Of a DNA stretch of 64,000 bases, positions 1 to 8,651 are shown piece after piece (position 1 is the stretch's first letter; each line of letters starts with the position of its first letter). The notes beneath the pieces were generated by a model. The model made no database searches and was not told where the DNA came from. It was given only the letters and a program-made list of their open reading frames with translations. The stretch is taken from the NCBI GenBank assembly GCA_002835675.1, contig PIZR01000004.1:87381-151380 (forward strand). Direction: 5' to 3'. This DNA is from Bacillus sp. BA3 (lineage in GTDB: Bacteria > Bacillota > Bacilli > Bacillales > DSM-1321). The position numbers and the translations under genes are program-made.

Positions 1-269
1 CCATGAATGATACCTGTTTCTTCCTTAATCGCCGCAAAACATTTTTCAATGCTTTCATCCTTCGTTACATCACATTGTAAAATGATGGAGGGCTCCCCTT
101 CCAATGTAGAAGATAGTTCCCTAACGCTTTTTTCCGTACGGTCTTTTCCGTAAGTGAAGATCAGCTTTGCACCTGCTTTATGTAAGGAACGGGCAACTCC
201 CCATGCAATACTTCTTTTATTCGCAACACCCATTAAGACAAACGTTTTTCCTTCTAATGAAAAAGTCAT
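1..269 (-). CDS. fabI: Enoyl-ACP reductase FabI, N-terminal part (runs off the window)
   Basis: This is the start of the NADH/NADPH-dependent enoyl-[acyl-carrier-protein] reductase of type II fatty acid synthesis, which makes the last reduction of each elongation cycle. About 89 residues are visible. They begin MTFSLEGKTFVLMGVANKRS, the Rossmann nucleotide-binding strand and the short-chain-dehydrogenase-like turn typical of FabI, followed by WGVARSLHKAGA. The ATG is preceded by a strong AGGAGGT ribosome binding site. The gene continues beyond position 1, so the catalytic Tyr/Lys are not visible. A FapR operator lies about 30 bp upstream, as expected for a gene of the FapR regulon. FabI is favoured over FabL by the N-terminal sequence. 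Confidence 0.92.
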   Translation of the reverse strand, partial: MTFSLEGKTFVLMGVANKRSIAWGVARSLHKAGAKLIFTYGKDRTEKSVRELSSTLEGEPSIILQCDVTKDESIEKCFAAIKEETGIIH

Positions 270-300
270 CGTATGTGACCTCCTATTTTTAATACAAGTT

Positions 301-319
301 ATTAGTACCTGCTACTAAT
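301..319. promoter_or_regulatory. FapR operator of fabI
   Basis: The 19-bp palindrome ATTAGTACCTGCTACTAAT matches the FapR consensus (ATTAGTACC-N-TACTAAT type) almost perfectly. FapR represses lipid synthesis genes and is released by malonyl-CoA. The site lies 32-50 bp upstream of the fabI start codon, where it would overlap the promoter. Confidence 0.9.
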
Positions 320-402
320 GACAGTATATCAAATTTCCTTTGATAAAAACACCGTTTTCTGAAGCCACTAGGGAATAACACTTCAAAAAAGCCTTCTTTA
401 GC

Positions 403-1782
403 TTATAGTAAATAACCCATGAATAAAGTAGCTAATCCGAAGTAAATCAGGATACTGATAATGTCATTGATGGTTGTGATGAATGGTCCGGAAGCTACTG
501 CCGGGTCGATCTTCATTTTATGCATGAGTAGCGGTACAAGCGATCCCGCGAGTGTGGCGACTATCAATGTAATGAAAATAGATATGCCGACCAATAAACC
601 GAGCATTAAATCCCCCTGCCAAATATATACGATTAAACTGATGGCTATTCCACATGTCAGGCCGGTGATGAGGCCTGTCCCAGCCTCTCGCAAAACTAGC
701 TTCCACTTGCTATCCTGCTCCAAGTCCCCTGTTGCAATTCCCCGTACTGCAACAGCCAATGCTTGAGTTCCTGTGTTGCCAGCCATTCCGCCTATCAATG
801 GAATAAATACAGCAAGAATCGCTTTTTGGCTAAGTGTCTCCTCAAAACGGCCAATCAGGCTGGCGGTCAATAAACCTAAAAACAAAAGGATGATCAACCA
901 AGGCAGCCGTTTCTTGGCAGCAGAAAAGGGACTCTTATCAACATTGTCCAAATTTGATACACCCGCCAATTTGGAATAATCATCAGATGCCTCTTCATCC
1001 ATGACATCAATGATATCATCAACGGTTATAATCCCTAACAAATGGTTTTGGAAATCGACGACAGGCACGGCAAGGAAGTTATAGTCCCTTATTTTTCGTG
1101 CCACCTCTTCCTGGTCTTCAGATACAGGTACGGAAACTACCCTGTCATCCATTAAATCACCGATTAAAGCATCTTCATCAGCTATGATCAATGTCCTGAG
1201 CGATAATACACCAAGCAGCTTCTTATCCTGATCGGTAACGAACACATAATATATCGTTTCCGCTTCCGAAGCTTCCCTTTTTAAGATCTGCATGGCTGAT
1301 CGAGCCGTTTCGTTTGCTTCAATGGCAATGAACTCTGTCGTCATGATGCTTCCTGCCGTAGATTCCTCATAGTTCAGAAGCTCCTGGATTTCACTTGCCG
1401 CTTCATCATCCATGATGGTCAAATAGCTGACGGCCTGCTCATCGTTGATTTCATTCAGGACGTCAGCCGCATCATCCGCATACATATTGGAAAGCATATC
1501 GGCTGCATAAGAGGGATTCATTTCAGCCAGCAGGCTTTCGTAATCCTCTTCATCTATTTCTATATTTTCAAAAAGGTCCGCCATTTCTTCCGGTGACAAA
1601 TATGTGTAAACGACGGATCTGATTTCATCTGACAAGCTTGTATAAAATTGAGCCTGATCATATGGATGCATTTCAAGGAACTCCGTACGAAACTGATCCA
1701 AATTTTCCGTTTTAAGTGCTTCAAGCAAAAGCTCGTTATTCATTTGACTGCTCTCCCGCTCCCGGTCCTTCATCTCCTCCAT
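403..1782 (-). CDS. mgtE: Magnesium transporter MgtE
   Basis: MgtE is a dimeric magnesium channel/transporter of the cytoplasmic membrane, gated by cytosolic Mg2+. The 459-residue protein has the usual order: an acidic helical N domain (about 15-130), a pair of CBS domains (about 135-255, with the segment GIITVDDIIDVMDEE at the end), a connecting helix, and five membrane segments from about 285 to the C terminus. GGMAGNTGTQALAVAVRG, the conserved pore region, is present. The chosen ATG at 1782 is about 8 bases after AGGAGGT; an in-frame ATG two codons earlier is too close to it. The gene stands alone between fabI and divergent prpE. No Mg2+ riboswitch (M-box) fits in the ~110-bp upstream gap. 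Confidence 0.95.
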   Translation of the reverse strand: MEEMKDRERESSQMNNELLLEALKTENLDQFRTEFLEMHPYDQAQFYTSLSDEIRSVVYTYLSPEEMADLFENIEIDEEDYESLLAEMNPSYAADMLSNMYADDAADVLNEINDEQAVSYLTIMDDEAASEIQELLNYEESTAGSIMTTEFIAIEANETARSAMQILKREASEAETIYYVFVTDQDKKLLGVLSLRTLIIADEDALIGDLMDDRVVSVPVSEDQEEVARKIRDYNFLAVPVVDFQNHLLGIITVDDIIDVMDEEASDDYSKLAGVSNLDNVDKSPFSAAKKRLPWLIILLFLGLLTASLIGRFEETLSQKAILAVFIPLIGGMAGNTGTQALAVAVRGIATGDLEQDSKWKLVLREAGTGLITGLTCGIAISLIVYIWQGDLMLGLLVGISIFITLIVATLAGSLVPLLMHKMKIDPAVASGPFITTINDIISILIYFGLATLFMGYLL

Positions 1783-1895
1783 AACCATACACCTCCTAAA
1801 ACATATTTTTTCATTTCCTCGTTTATATTTTATTTTTTTAAATAATACTATACTAATACCATAACCATAGACAAAACAAACAAAGGATGTGTCAA

Positions 1896-2639
1896 ATGAA
1901 CATCGATATCATCGGGGACATTCATGGATGTTTCGCTGAATTCAGGCAGCTGACCGAAAAAATGGGCTATACGTGGGAGACTGGGTTTCCTGTACATCCC
2001 TCTGGAAGGATTCTCGGCTTTGTAGGGGATTTAACCGATCGCGGCCCACATTCCCTTCAAGTAATCGAGATTGTCCATGAATTAGTCATTAACCAAAATA
2101 TAGCAAGGTATGCCCCAGGTAACCACTGCAATAAATTATATCGTTACTTTTCAGGAAATAAAGTTCAAATATCACACGGTTTAGAGACTACTGTAGCTGA
2201 ATATGAATCACTGAACATCCGGGAGCAGAAGAAGATCCGAAAAAAATTCATGGATCTGTATGAACGATCCCCACTTTACCACCTGATTGATGAAGGGAGA
2301 TTGATCATTGCCCATGCAGGAATTCGCAGTGACTATATTGGTCAATATAGCAGTAAAGTAAAAACCTTTGTCCTCTATGGTGATATCAATGGCTCCAAAC
2401 ATCCCGATGGGTCTCCCGTCAGGAAGGATTGGGCCCAAACATATAAAGGGGAAACATGGATCGTATATGGACATACACCAGTTCCTGAAGCTAGACGAGT
2501 CAATCATACATACAATATTGATACAGGCTGCGTCTTTGGTGGAAAACTGACCGCTGTCCGTTATCCCGAAATGGAGCTTCAAGAGGTGCCTTCAACCATG
2601 CCATATATTGCGGAAAAATTCAGGACATCTTTTGATTAA
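1896..2639 (+). CDS. prpE: Bis(5'-nucleosyl)-tetraphosphatase PrpE, metallophosphoesterase
   Basis: This calcineurin-like metallophosphoesterase is of the PrpE type, which in Bacillus splits Ap4A asymmetrically and dephosphorylates phosphotyrosine peptides. The metal-binding blocks are visible in order: GDIHGC (residues 7-12), [24 protein letters not shown] and YGHTPVPE. The 247-residue length is normal. The start at 1896 is preferred over the in-frame ATG at 1887, because AAAGGA lies 9 bases before 1896 but overlaps 1887. It is the first gene rightward of mgtE, is transcribed alone and is followed by a hairpin terminator. In B. subtilis prpE also lies beside the yjbO-nadF-relQ group. Confidence 0.9.
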   Translation: MNIDIIGDIHGCFAEFRQLTEKMGYTWETGFPVHPSGRILGFVGDLTDRGPHSLQVIEIVHELVINQNIARYAPGNHCNKLYRYFSGNKVQISHGLETTVAEYESLNIREQKKIRKKFMDLYERSPLYHLIDEGRLIIAHAGIRSDYIGQYSSKVKTFVLYGDINGSKHPDGSPVRKDWAQTYKGETWIVYGHTPVPEARRVNHTYNIDTGCVFGGKLTAVRYPEMELQEVPSTMPYIAEKFRTSFD

Positions 2640-2641
2640 CC

Positions 2642-2673
2642 AAAAAAACTCGCCATCTTGGTGAGTTTTTTTG
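2642..2673. terminator. Bidirectional terminator after prpE
   Basis: The stem AAAACTCGCC / GGTGAGTTTT (9 of 10 paired) closes on a 4-base loop and has a run of T on both strands. It serves prpE on the + strand and can serve the rluD-like gene on the - strand. Confidence 0.85.
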
Positions 2674-2734
2674 CGTCTATGGATTTTTTCATAAGTTTGA
2701 ATTCGTTACAATGCACCGGTTAAAAGGCTCAACT

Positions 2735-3628
2735 TCACTCGAGCAGACGCGCCATATCTTCTGGTAACCCTTCTTGAAACAACATCATCTTCTTGGAGAA
2801 AGGATGTAAAAATTTCAATTCAAAACAATGAAGGGCTTGGCGAGGGATTCCTTTCCTGTTCCCACCATATAAATCATCACCAGCCAGCGGGTGACCTATA
2901 TGCGCCATATGGACCCTGATTTGATGTGTACGCCCTGTTTGGAGTTCCAAATTAAGGAATGTATGGGATTCTGTGTGTGCCAATACCTTAAATAGGGTAC
3001 TGGCATACCGGCCATCCTCCCTGACTTCCCGTTCAATGATGCTGGTCGATTTTCGTCCGATTGGCGCCACTATCTCTCCTACAGGACCTTCAACGATTCC
3101 TTCAGCTATGGCTTGATATCTCCGTTTAACCTGTCCTGATTTTTGCTGTTCACTCAAAAGGTGATGGATATGCCGGTGCTTGGCAATTAAAACCAGACCG
3201 GATGTGTCCCGATCAAGACGTGTAACTATATGGATCGTTGCCTGTATTCCCGTCTTCCTATAATAGCCCGCCAAGCCATTCGCCAAACTGCCGTGGGGAT
3301 GCTCGCGGGAAGGAATGGTATTCATGGAAGGGGGCTTTGCCACAACCAATACAAACTCATCTTCATACCTGATATTCAGGGGGATGGGTTCCGGCAAAAG
3401 GCCTTCGCTTGCCTGCTCCGGCGGAAATATGACGGTGACGATGTCGCCTGTCTCTATCCGTTCCCTTACGGTTACTTCTTCGCCGTTCAACTGGATATAT
3501 CCACCTTTAAACTTAATATCCGTTAATGCTCGTTTTGAAATATCGCATTTGTTGAGAAACTCTCGCAATAAAGAGCCAGAATCCTCTTCAAAAACCGACC
3601 AGGTCAAAGAAAAGTTTTGATTTGACAT
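2735..3628 (-). CDS. RluD-family 23S rRNA/tRNA pseudouridine synthase (YjbO-like)
   Basis: This is a pseudouridine synthase of the RluA/RluD family, which isomerises uridines in structured RNA. The 297 residues comprise an S4-like N-terminal region (KRALTDIKFKGGYIQLNGEEV, about 28-50), the catalytic domain with the motif HIVTRLDRDTSGL, whose Asp is the nucleophile, and the closing motif LQTGRTHQIRVHMAHIGHPLAGDDLYGG. Position and length match B. subtilis YjbO. It is the last gene of the relQ-nadF-rluD operon: nadF ends 17 bases upstream, and AAGGAG overlaps the end of nadF about 13 bases before this ATG, a slightly long spacing. The exact RNA target cannot be read from sequence. Confidence 0.92.
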   Translation of the reverse strand: MSNQNFSLTWSVFEEDSGSLLREFLNKCDISKRALTDIKFKGGYIQLNGEEVTVRERIETGDIVTVIFPPEQASEGLLPEPIPLNIRYEDEFVLVVAKPPSMNTIPSREHPHGSLANGLAGYYRKTGIQATIHIVTRLDRDTSGLVLIAKHRHIHHLLSEQQKSGQVKRRYQAIAEGIVEGPVGEIVAPIGRKSTSIIEREVREDGRYASTLFKVLAHTESHTFLNLELQTGRTHQIRVHMAHIGHPLAGDDLYGGNRKGIPRQALHCFELKFLHPFSKKMMLFQEGLPEDMARLLE

Positions 3629-3645
3629 GAGGTGAGTCTATCTCC

Positions 3646-4440
3646 TTAATTAGCAATAAATGAATCATGCACTCTTTTCCAGAAAGGAAAAGGGCGGAAT
3701 CTGGCAAATCGGATCTTCTCATCTGCCACTCGGCACTGTATTGACTTTACATTTTCCTGAAGCAAGGACAAATGGTCGACGGTAATTTGAAAATTGACCG
3801 CATTGACCGGCCTGAACATACAAGTATGATGTGCCGGCAGCAGAAGTGGGGATCCTACCGTCCTAAACACCCGGTTATTAATGGATGCCAATTCGGTAAT
3901 CTGGATGGCATCGATTGATGGATGGACGATGGCCCCTCCAAGCGCCTTATTATACGCCGTGCTTCCAGATGGCGTCGCAATGCATAAACCATCTCCACGG
4001 AACGTCTCGAAATGCTGGCCGCGAATTTCAACGTCCATGACGAGCGTCCCTTCAACACTTTTGACTGTCGATTCATTCAAAGCCAAAAATCTGGCTTCCC
4101 GTCCACCATGCTGATAACGGACAATCGTTTCGAGCAGTGGATATTCCACAATTTGAAATGGTGTTTTTGCTAAAGCAATCACCAATTTTTCAATTTCATC
4201 AGGGGTCCAATCTGCATAAAAACCAAGATGTCCTGTATGTACACCAACAAAGGCGGTTTTATCCAATCGATTCTTATAACGGTGAAAAGCATATAATAAA
4301 GTGCCATCACCACCGACAGAAATGACAATATCCGGCTGATCTTCGTCATATTCCAAATGAAAGTCCTGAAGATACGTTCGCATCCTTTGCATTAAAGTAT
4401 TCGATTTCGCATCTCCTTTTGACGTAATCGCAAATTTCAT
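3646..4440 (-). CDS. nadF: NAD kinase
   Basis: The enzyme phosphorylates NAD to NADP with ATP (or polyphosphate). The 264-residue protein has the diagnostic GGDGT loop ([16 protein letters not shown], about 43-58), the TGHLGF segment after it, and the NESTVK and [17 protein letters not shown] blocks that bind the nucleotide. AAGGTGGG lies a good distance before the ATG. It sits between relQ and the rluD-like gene, as in B. subtilis (ppnKA/nadF). Pairing with a ppGpp synthetase in one transcript links NADP supply with the stringent response; that link is contextual only. Confidence 0.95.
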   Translation of the reverse strand: MKFAITSKGDAKSNTLMQRMRTYLQDFHLEYDEDQPDIVISVGGDGTLLYAFHRYKNRLDKTAFVGVHTGHLGFYADWTPDEIEKLVIALAKTPFQIVEYPLLETIVRYQHGGREARFLALNESTVKSVEGTLVMDVEIRGQHFETFRGDGLCIATPSGSTAYNKALGGAIVHPSIDAIQITELASINNRVFRTVGSPLLLPAHHTCMFRPVNAVNFQITVDHLSLLQENVKSIQCRVADEKIRFARFRPFPFWKRVHDSFIAN

Positions 4441-4489
4441 GTAATCCCACCTTCAATTTAGATTTCTTCTCGTTTACCCATTTATGCTT

Positions 4490-5110
4490 TCAAGAATCTT
4501 TCTTCCGGGAAAAAAGACGCTGTGCTTCCTGGATTTCCGTACGGATTTGCGACATCTCAGCATCAAGCAGGAAGGCAGCTTCAGCTGCACGTTTGAGTCG
4601 CAGTTGTATATCTTCCGGGAAAATGCCTTTATATTTATAATTTAAAGAATGTTCGATCGTCGCCCAAAAATTCATCGCAAGGGTCCTGATTTGAATTTCG
4701 GCAAGGATATTTTTTTCGCCATGGATCGTCTGGACCGGATAGCGGATTACAACATGATAAGAACGATAGCCGCTTGCTTTTTTATGGGAAATATAATTTC
4801 TCTCCTCGACTATCTCGAAGTCATTGCGGCCTCGTAATAGTTCAACTACCTGTTCGATATCATCCACGAACTGGCACATCATCCGAAGCCCTGCAATATC
4901 CTGTATTTCCGTTCCCAATTTATCAATGGGAATATCCTTCAGGCTCGCCTTATCCAAAATGCTGACAATCGGCTTTACCCTGCCTGTTACAAATTCGATC
5001 GGTGAGTGAATATTCTCTCTCTCAAACTGTTTCCTTAATCCTTTAAGCTTAACCTTTAATTCTTCGACAGCCTGAGTATAAGGCGCCAAGAAATCGTCCC
5101 AACTCTCCAT
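4490..5110 (-). CDS. relQ: Small alarmone synthetase RelQ (GTP pyrophosphokinase)
   Basis: This single-domain (p)ppGpp synthetase transfers pyrophosphate from ATP to GTP or GDP. It lacks the hydrolase, TGS and ACT domains of RelA. Of its 206 residues, the synthetase core is plain: SPIEFVTGRVKPIVSILDKA (about 35-54), DIAGLRMMCQF, SGYRSYHVVIRYP and the catalytic EIQIRTLAMNFWATIEHSLNYKY. It aligns with B. subtilis YjbM/RelQ over its whole length. The ATG at 5110 is chosen over the in-frame GTG at 5116 because AGGTGG is seven bases before the ATG and would abut the GTG. It is the first gene of an operon with nadF and the rluD-like gene. Confidence 0.95.
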   Translation of the reverse strand: MESWDDFLAPYTQAVEELKVKLKGLRKQFERENIHSPIEFVTGRVKPIVSILDKASLKDIPIDKLGTEIQDIAGLRMMCQFVDDIEQVVELLRGRNDFEIVEERNYISHKKASGYRSYHVVIRYPVQTIHGEKNILAEIQIRTLAMNFWATIEHSLNYKYKGIFPEDIQLRLKRAAEAAFLLDAEMSQIRTEIQEAQRLFSRKKDS

Positions 5111-5367
5111 TGCCACACCACCTATATCTATCTAAAAAGCGCCTGTTCAACTCTGGTATGGGCAGAACGCTCTCCTAAATCCAGCAGTCACATGACCTTA
5201 TGCCAATTCACCACTGGATCCTATTAAATCTTTCTAGCAAAAAGTATGTATTAAATTCCTATATATACGATATACCAATTTCTCATGCTCAACGTTTATA
5301 TTTTATCATATCCTGCAATTGATTCCTAAATATTCAAGTACAATAGCAAAAAATTATTGCATTCAAT
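5111..5367. other. Intergenic region between divergent relQ and yjbK
   Basis: The gap is 318 bp and AT-rich. Apart from the yjbK promoter at its right end, I see no coding signal, no clear riboswitch and no strong hairpin. The relQ promoter must lie here, but no -35/-10 pair stands out. Confidence 0.5.
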
Positions 5368-5395
5368 TTGACAGCTCGAATGGTTCTTATATGAT
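5368..5395 (+). promoter_or_regulatory. Sigma-A promoter for yjbK
   Basis: TTGACA (5368-5373) and TATGAT (5390-5395) are separated by 16 bp. This places a start site about 25 bp upstream of the yjbK start codon. Confidence 0.6.
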
Positions 5396-5428
5396 TAACC
5401 TAAGAATCAGCCAGAAAGGATGGAACAC

Positions 5429-6007
5429 ATGAACCAGCATATTGAAATTGAATTTAAAAACCTCTTAAGCGAAAAAGAATTTCATCAACTGATCGAACAC
5501 TTTCATGTCGGGGCATCGAACTTTAAAACACAGAAAAATCATTACTTCGATACACTCGGATTCACTTTAAAAAATCAAGACTCTGCCCTTAGGATCCGCG
5601 AGAAAAACGGGCGTTACGAGCTGACTTTAAAACAGCCCGCTACAGAAGGATTATTGGAAACGAATCAAGATATCTCTGAAGAAACCGCATATGCGTTTCT
5701 GAATCATAACACATTCCCTGATGGCGAGATCCAACTTCTTATCCTTGAATGCGGAATTGATCCAAAAGACTTTACCTGCTTTGGGACATTAAAGACGGAC
5801 CGTTTTGAATTTCCTTACAAAGAGGGCTTACTTGTTTTAGATCATAGTTCGTATTTGAATCAGGAAGACTTTGAGCTTGAATATGAAGTGACGGATGCAA
5901 ACGCCGGGAAAAAAAATTTCCTGACCCTCCTTGAAACCCTTCAAATTCCAGTAAGGGAAACCGAAAATAAAGTGAAGAGGTTTTATCGCGCCAAATTCCA
6001 AAAATAA
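5429..6007 (+). CDS. yjbK: CYTH-domain protein YjbK
   Basis: This is a member of the CYTH/triphosphate tunnel metalloenzyme superfamily. Such proteins bind or hydrolyse triphosphorylated substrates; the substrate of the Bacillus protein is not settled. The ExExK signature is at the very N terminus (HIEIEFKNLL), followed by RIREKNGRYELTLKQP and, at the C terminus, ELEYEV and ENKVKRFYRAK, which supply the charged tunnel residues. The protein has 192 residues, normal for the family. The ATG at 5429 is chosen over 5420 because AAAGGA ends at 5420. A sigma-A-type promoter precedes it. Confidence 0.88.
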   Translation: MNQHIEIEFKNLLSEKEFHQLIEHFHVGASNFKTQKNHYFDTLGFTLKNQDSALRIREKNGRYELTLKQPATEGLLETNQDISEETAYAFLNHNTFPDGEIQLLILECGIDPKDFTCFGTLKTDRFEFPYKEGLLVLDHSSYLNQEDFELEYEVTDANAGKKNFLTLLETLQIPVRETENKVKRFYRAKFQK

Positions 6008-6036
6008 TCCTGTTTGAACCCTTCGGAGGTGGAGAG

Positions 6037-6693
6037 TTGAAAATCCAAGATTTCAAAACGTTCATGGAATTGCAGGCAATCCAGCAATTCACAAATGGCA
6101 ACAACACAAATGCAAATTCATCTCGATCCATTTTCCAGGACATGCTCTCGGAACTGGTTTCGGTTGATGCTCTTGAAGGCGCTTCACAGACATTGGGTTC
6201 CCTTTTATCACGCGTGGAAGCGGAAACGAAGTCCTTCCTTCAACCCGGCGGCATGACACCCATGAACATCAACCCGGTATCCAATGCCCCTGCTGACAAT
6301 GAGAGCAGTGAAACAGCACAAAACTATGATCATATCATCAGCCAGGCGGCCAGCTTATATAATCTCCCGGAAAAACTGATTAAGTCCGTCATTAAACAAG
6401 AATCGAACTTTAACCCTGAAGCCACCAGTTATGCGGGTGCAACTGGCCTTATGCAGTTAATGCCAGCAACTGCAAAAAGCCTTGGGGTGGATGATGCAAC
6501 CGATCCGCAACAAAACATCATGGGCGGGAGTAAATATTTAAGTCAAATGATGGCACGTTATGACGGGGACATCCAGATTGCCCTTGCTGCTTATAATGCA
6601 GGGCCTGGAAATGTAGATAAATATAACGGCATCCCTCCCTTTAAAGAAACTCAGAACTATGTTCAGAAAGTTTATGGCACATTTTCAAGCTAA
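6037..6693 (+). CDS. yjbJ: Lytic transglycosylase, SLT domain (YjbJ)
   Basis: This is a putative peptidoglycan lytic transglycosylase (CwlQ/YjbJ type). The 218-residue protein has a Ser/Asn-rich N-terminal half and a C-terminal SLT/lysozyme-like domain from about 105: LPEKLIKSVIKQESNFNPEATS with the catalytic Glu in KQESNF, then GATGLMQLMPATAKSLGV and ALAAYNAGPGNVDKY. There is no classic signal peptide, as in the B. subtilis homologue. The start is TTG at 6037 after GGAGGTGG. It lies 29 bases after yjbK, probably in the same transcript, and ends at a hairpin terminator. Confidence 0.9.
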   Translation: MKIQDFKTFMELQAIQQFTNGNNTNANSSRSIFQDMLSELVSVDALEGASQTLGSLLSRVEAETKSFLQPGGMTPMNINPVSNAPADNESSETAQNYDHIISQAASLYNLPEKLIKSVIKQESNFNPEATSYAGATGLMQLMPATAKSLGVDDATDPQQNIMGGSKYLSQMMARYDGDIQIALAAYNAGPGNVDKYNGIPPFKETQNYVQKVYGTFSS

Positions 6694-6699
6694 AGCAAG

Positions 6700-6734
6700 C
6701 TGACCCTGTTTATTTGTGAAGGGTCAGTTTTTTC
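6700..6734 (+). terminator. Terminator after yjbJ
   Basis: The stem CTGACCC / GGGTCAG is followed by six T residues just downstream of the yjbJ stop codon. Confidence 0.85.
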
Positions 6735-6925
6735 ATGTCTATATTCTTTTTCCACGAATTGTTAACAAATCGTAAAGCTCCCCAAAACCTGTCATTTCCG
6801 GATCATTCGCATGTGTCATACTACAGATGTAAAATTTTCTTTAAGCTATATATTTGTTATATCATGACGTCATTGATAAAATATGAATAAATATCAACCA
6901 TCTTTCTTTAAAAGGAGTAATCAAC

Positions 6926-7330
6926 ATGATGCAAGGGAACCCTACACCATATGAATTAATTGGAGAAGGGCAATTACACAAGTTAATTGATGTGTTTTAC
7001 TCCAACGTTAGTCAACACCCGGATCTGCAGCCAATATTCCCTGACGATTTAACAGAAACGGTCCGTAAACAAAAACAATTTATGACTCAATATCTAGGCG
7101 GTCCCTCTTTATATACAGAAGAGCATGGCCATCCTATGTTGCGGGCTCGACATATACCTTTCGAAATTACACCAGAACGTGCGAAAGCATGGCTCTCATG
7201 CATGTATCAAGCTATGGACGAAGTTGGCCTTGAGGGTGAGATTAGGGAGTTTTTCTATCACCGCCTCTATTTGACGGCGCAGCATATGATCAATACATCC
7301 GGAACTGACGGGAAAGGAGAAGGCAGTTGA
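6926..7330 (+). CDS. yjbI: Truncated haemoglobin, group II (YjbI)
   Basis: This is a 134-residue 2-over-2 globin of the group II (TrHbO) type, which binds haem and reacts with O2, NO or peroxide. Seen are PTPYELIGEGQLHKLIDVFYSNV, the CD-region PDDLTETVRKQKQFMTQYLGG, the proximal-histidine segment PMLRARHIPFEI and the G-helix Trp in AKAWLSCMYQAM. Its stop codon overlaps the TTG start of spxH, so the two are co-translated, as in B. subtilis yjbI-yjbH. The globin and the adaptor that destroys Spx therefore share a message, which fits a nitrosative/oxidative stress role. Confidence 0.92.
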   Translation: MMQGNPTPYELIGEGQLHKLIDVFYSNVSQHPDLQPIFPDDLTETVRKQKQFMTQYLGGPSLYTEEHGHPMLRARHIPFEITPERAKAWLSCMYQAMDEVGLEGEIREFFYHRLYLTAQHMINTSGTDGKGEGS

Positions 7331-8220
7331 GCGCACAAAAACCAGTTTTCAATATTTCCGATTGGATCAAGACGCAGCATTGCTATGATATAGGAAAAAA
7401 GCCAATTGAAATTTATGTTTTTGTTGATCCGCTTTGTCCCGAATGCTGGGGCTTAGAACCAATTATTAGGAAATTACAGATAGAATATGGCCAATTGTTC
7501 AGTTTACGCCATGTTTTAAGCGGTAAAATCGATTCTCTTAATATGGGGAAAAATAAAAATTATGAAAACATTGCTCAAGTTTGGGAAAAGACAGCCAGCC
7601 GCTCGGGAATGTCCTGCGACGGAAGCCTTTGGTCTGAAAACCCAATCTCTTCTCCATATACAGCTTCCATCGCAATAAAAGCAGCGGAATTGCAGGGCCG
7701 TAAATTGGCCATTCGCTTTTTAAGGCAGCTTCAAGAATATGTATTCATAGGAAAAAAGGATATATCCAATATCGAAGTCTTGACCGAATGTGCCAAGATG
7801 GTTGGACTGGATGTGGAAGAATTCCTTTATGACATCAATTCCTCCAGTGCAGCCAAAGGCTTTCAATGTGACATGAAAATCACGAGCGAAATGGAAGTGA
7901 CTGAAATACCTTCCCTTGTCTTTTTCAATCAAAATATTGAAGAAGAGGGAATAAAAGTTTCAGGTGTCTATTCTTACGAGGTATATGTTCAAATTTTAGA
8001 AGATATGCTGAATGGTCTTCCAGCCCCTGCAACCCCCCCCTCTCTCGAAGAGTTTCTAAGCTGTTTCAAACTAGTGGCCACGAAGGAAATTGAAACCGTT
8101 TATAATATGAATAAGAATAATGTCGAGTTGGAAATGAAAAAGCTTGTTTTAAAACAGGTTGCAGAGAAGATACCTGCTAAATACGGAACGTTTTGGAGAT
8201 ATACAAAGAAGCAGTCATGA
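7327..8220 (+). CDS. spxH: ClpXP adaptor protein SpxH (YjbH), DsbA-like
   Basis: SpxH binds the stress regulator Spx and speeds its degradation by ClpXP; oxidative or disulfide stress inactivates the adaptor. The 297-residue protein has a thioredoxin/DsbA-like fold with CPEC at residues 37-40 inside VFVDPLCPECWGLEP, the inserted helical region, and a cis-Pro-like strand VTEIPSLVFF. The start is TTG at 7327, overlapping the stop of the globin gene. Its target SpxA is encoded in this window (15246-15641), and MecA, a second ClpC adaptor, lies between them. The 3' end forms part of a hairpin terminator. Confidence 0.93.
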   Translation: MSAQKPVFNISDWIKTQHCYDIGKKPIEIYVFVDPLCPECWGLEPIIRKLQIEYGQLFSLRHVLSGKIDSLNMGKNKNYENIAQVWEKTASRSGMSCDGSLWSENPISSPYTASIAIKAAELQGRKLAIRFLRQLQEYVFIGKKDISNIEVLTECAKMVGLDVEEFLYDINSSSAAKGFQCDMKITSEMEVTEIPSLVFFNQNIEEEGIKVSGVYSYEVYVQILEDMLNGLPAPATPPSLEEFLSCFKLVATKEIETVYNMNKNNVELEMKKLVLKQVAEKIPAKYGTFWRYTKKQS

Positions 8221-8243
8221 ATTTGACTGCTTCTTTGTTATTT
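8205..8243 (+). terminator. Terminator overlapping the spxH stop codon
   Basis: AAAGAAGCAGTCA pairs with TGACTGCTTCTTT across a short loop containing the TGA stop, followed by a T-rich stretch. Confidence 0.8.
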
Positions 8244-8249
8244 TAAAGG

Positions 8250-8360
8250 AAAAACCATGCAATCAAAAGATTGCATGGCTTTTTATAAGAAAATAAGGGG
8301 ATGGGAGAAATTTTTCACGATCAAACAAAGGGGTATAAGTTTGTTTGTGATTCACTTCAC
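8250..8360 (-). ncRNA. roxS: Small regulatory RNA RoxS/RsaE, copy 1 (next to spxH)
   Basis: The minus strand carries the conserved body of the RoxS (B. subtilis) / RsaE (Staphylococcus) sRNA as I know it. Its parts are the loop ATACCCCTTTGTTTG, the spacer GTGAAAAATTTCTCCCATCCCC and a final intrinsic terminator CCATGCAATC-TTTT-GATTGCATGG with five T. The two C-rich motifs (CCCCTTTG and TCTCCCATCCCC) pair with Shine-Dalgarno sequences of target mRNAs in central metabolism and redox balance. CAAACAAA/TTTGTTTG arms can form a 5' hairpin with the first C-rich motif in its loop. The position downstream of spxH (yjbH) agrees with the B. subtilis locus. A Rex-like operator and ResD-like repeats sit at its promoter. 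Ends are estimated from promoter and terminator. Confidence 0.9.
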
Positions 8361-8362
8361 AA
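8345..8362 (-). promoter_or_regulatory. Rex-like operator at the RoxS copy 1 start site
   Basis: On the minus strand TTGTGAAGTGAATCACAA matches the Rex consensus TTGTGAA-N4-TTCACAA at 13 of 14 fixed positions. It overlaps the expected transcription start, a repressing position. Rex senses NADH/NAD and is known to control roxS in B. subtilis. Confidence 0.7.
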
Positions 8363-8367
8363 TAAAT

Positions 8368-8397
8368 AATATAACAGATAACCCATTTGCGTTTCAA
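8368..8397 (-). promoter_or_regulatory. Promoter of RoxS copy 1
   Basis: On the minus strand TTGAAA (8392-8397) and TATATT (8368-8373) are 18 bp apart. The start site would be near 8360, giving an RNA of about 110 nt. Confidence 0.6.
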
Positions 8398-8410
8398 CTA
8401 TATGTGTAAC

Positions 8411-8430
8411 TTTTCACAAATTGTTCACAA
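8411..8430 (-). promoter_or_regulatory. ResD-like direct repeats upstream of RoxS copy 1
   Basis: On the minus strand TTGTGAACAATTTGTGAAAA contains two direct TTGTGAA copies 11 bp apart. This is the type of site bound by the ResD/SrrA response regulators that activate roxS/rsaE under NO or low oxygen. It lies about 13 bp upstream of the -35 box, a normal activator position. Confidence 0.6.
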
Positions 8431-8651
8431 TATATATTTTGGTCATTTTTTATTATCCATTCCGATATATAGCTAAATATAAGCCCTTTTCATTTAAAGC
8501 TATAAGAGTTTTAGATATCCTCTTAATATCTGATTTAAAATGGAATAAATCTATTTGTGAAACAAATCACATTATCTTTTTTGTATTGCCTAAGCCTTTT
8601 TTAACTTCCGTTAAAGCCGATCATTTAATTCTTTTTACTTTTCATGCAAAT

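Noticed and set aside
1783-1895. Mg2+ riboswitch (M-box) upstream of mgtE
   Set aside because: The divergent gap to prpE is too short for the ~160-nt element and shows no matching structure.
8293-8345. Plus-strand GGGGTAT as a sigma-B -10 and ATGGGAGAAATT as a short gene start, present twice (also at 8703-8758)
   Set aside because: Both are the reverse complement of the C-rich motifs of the RoxS RNAs; no -35 and no sensible coding frame follow.
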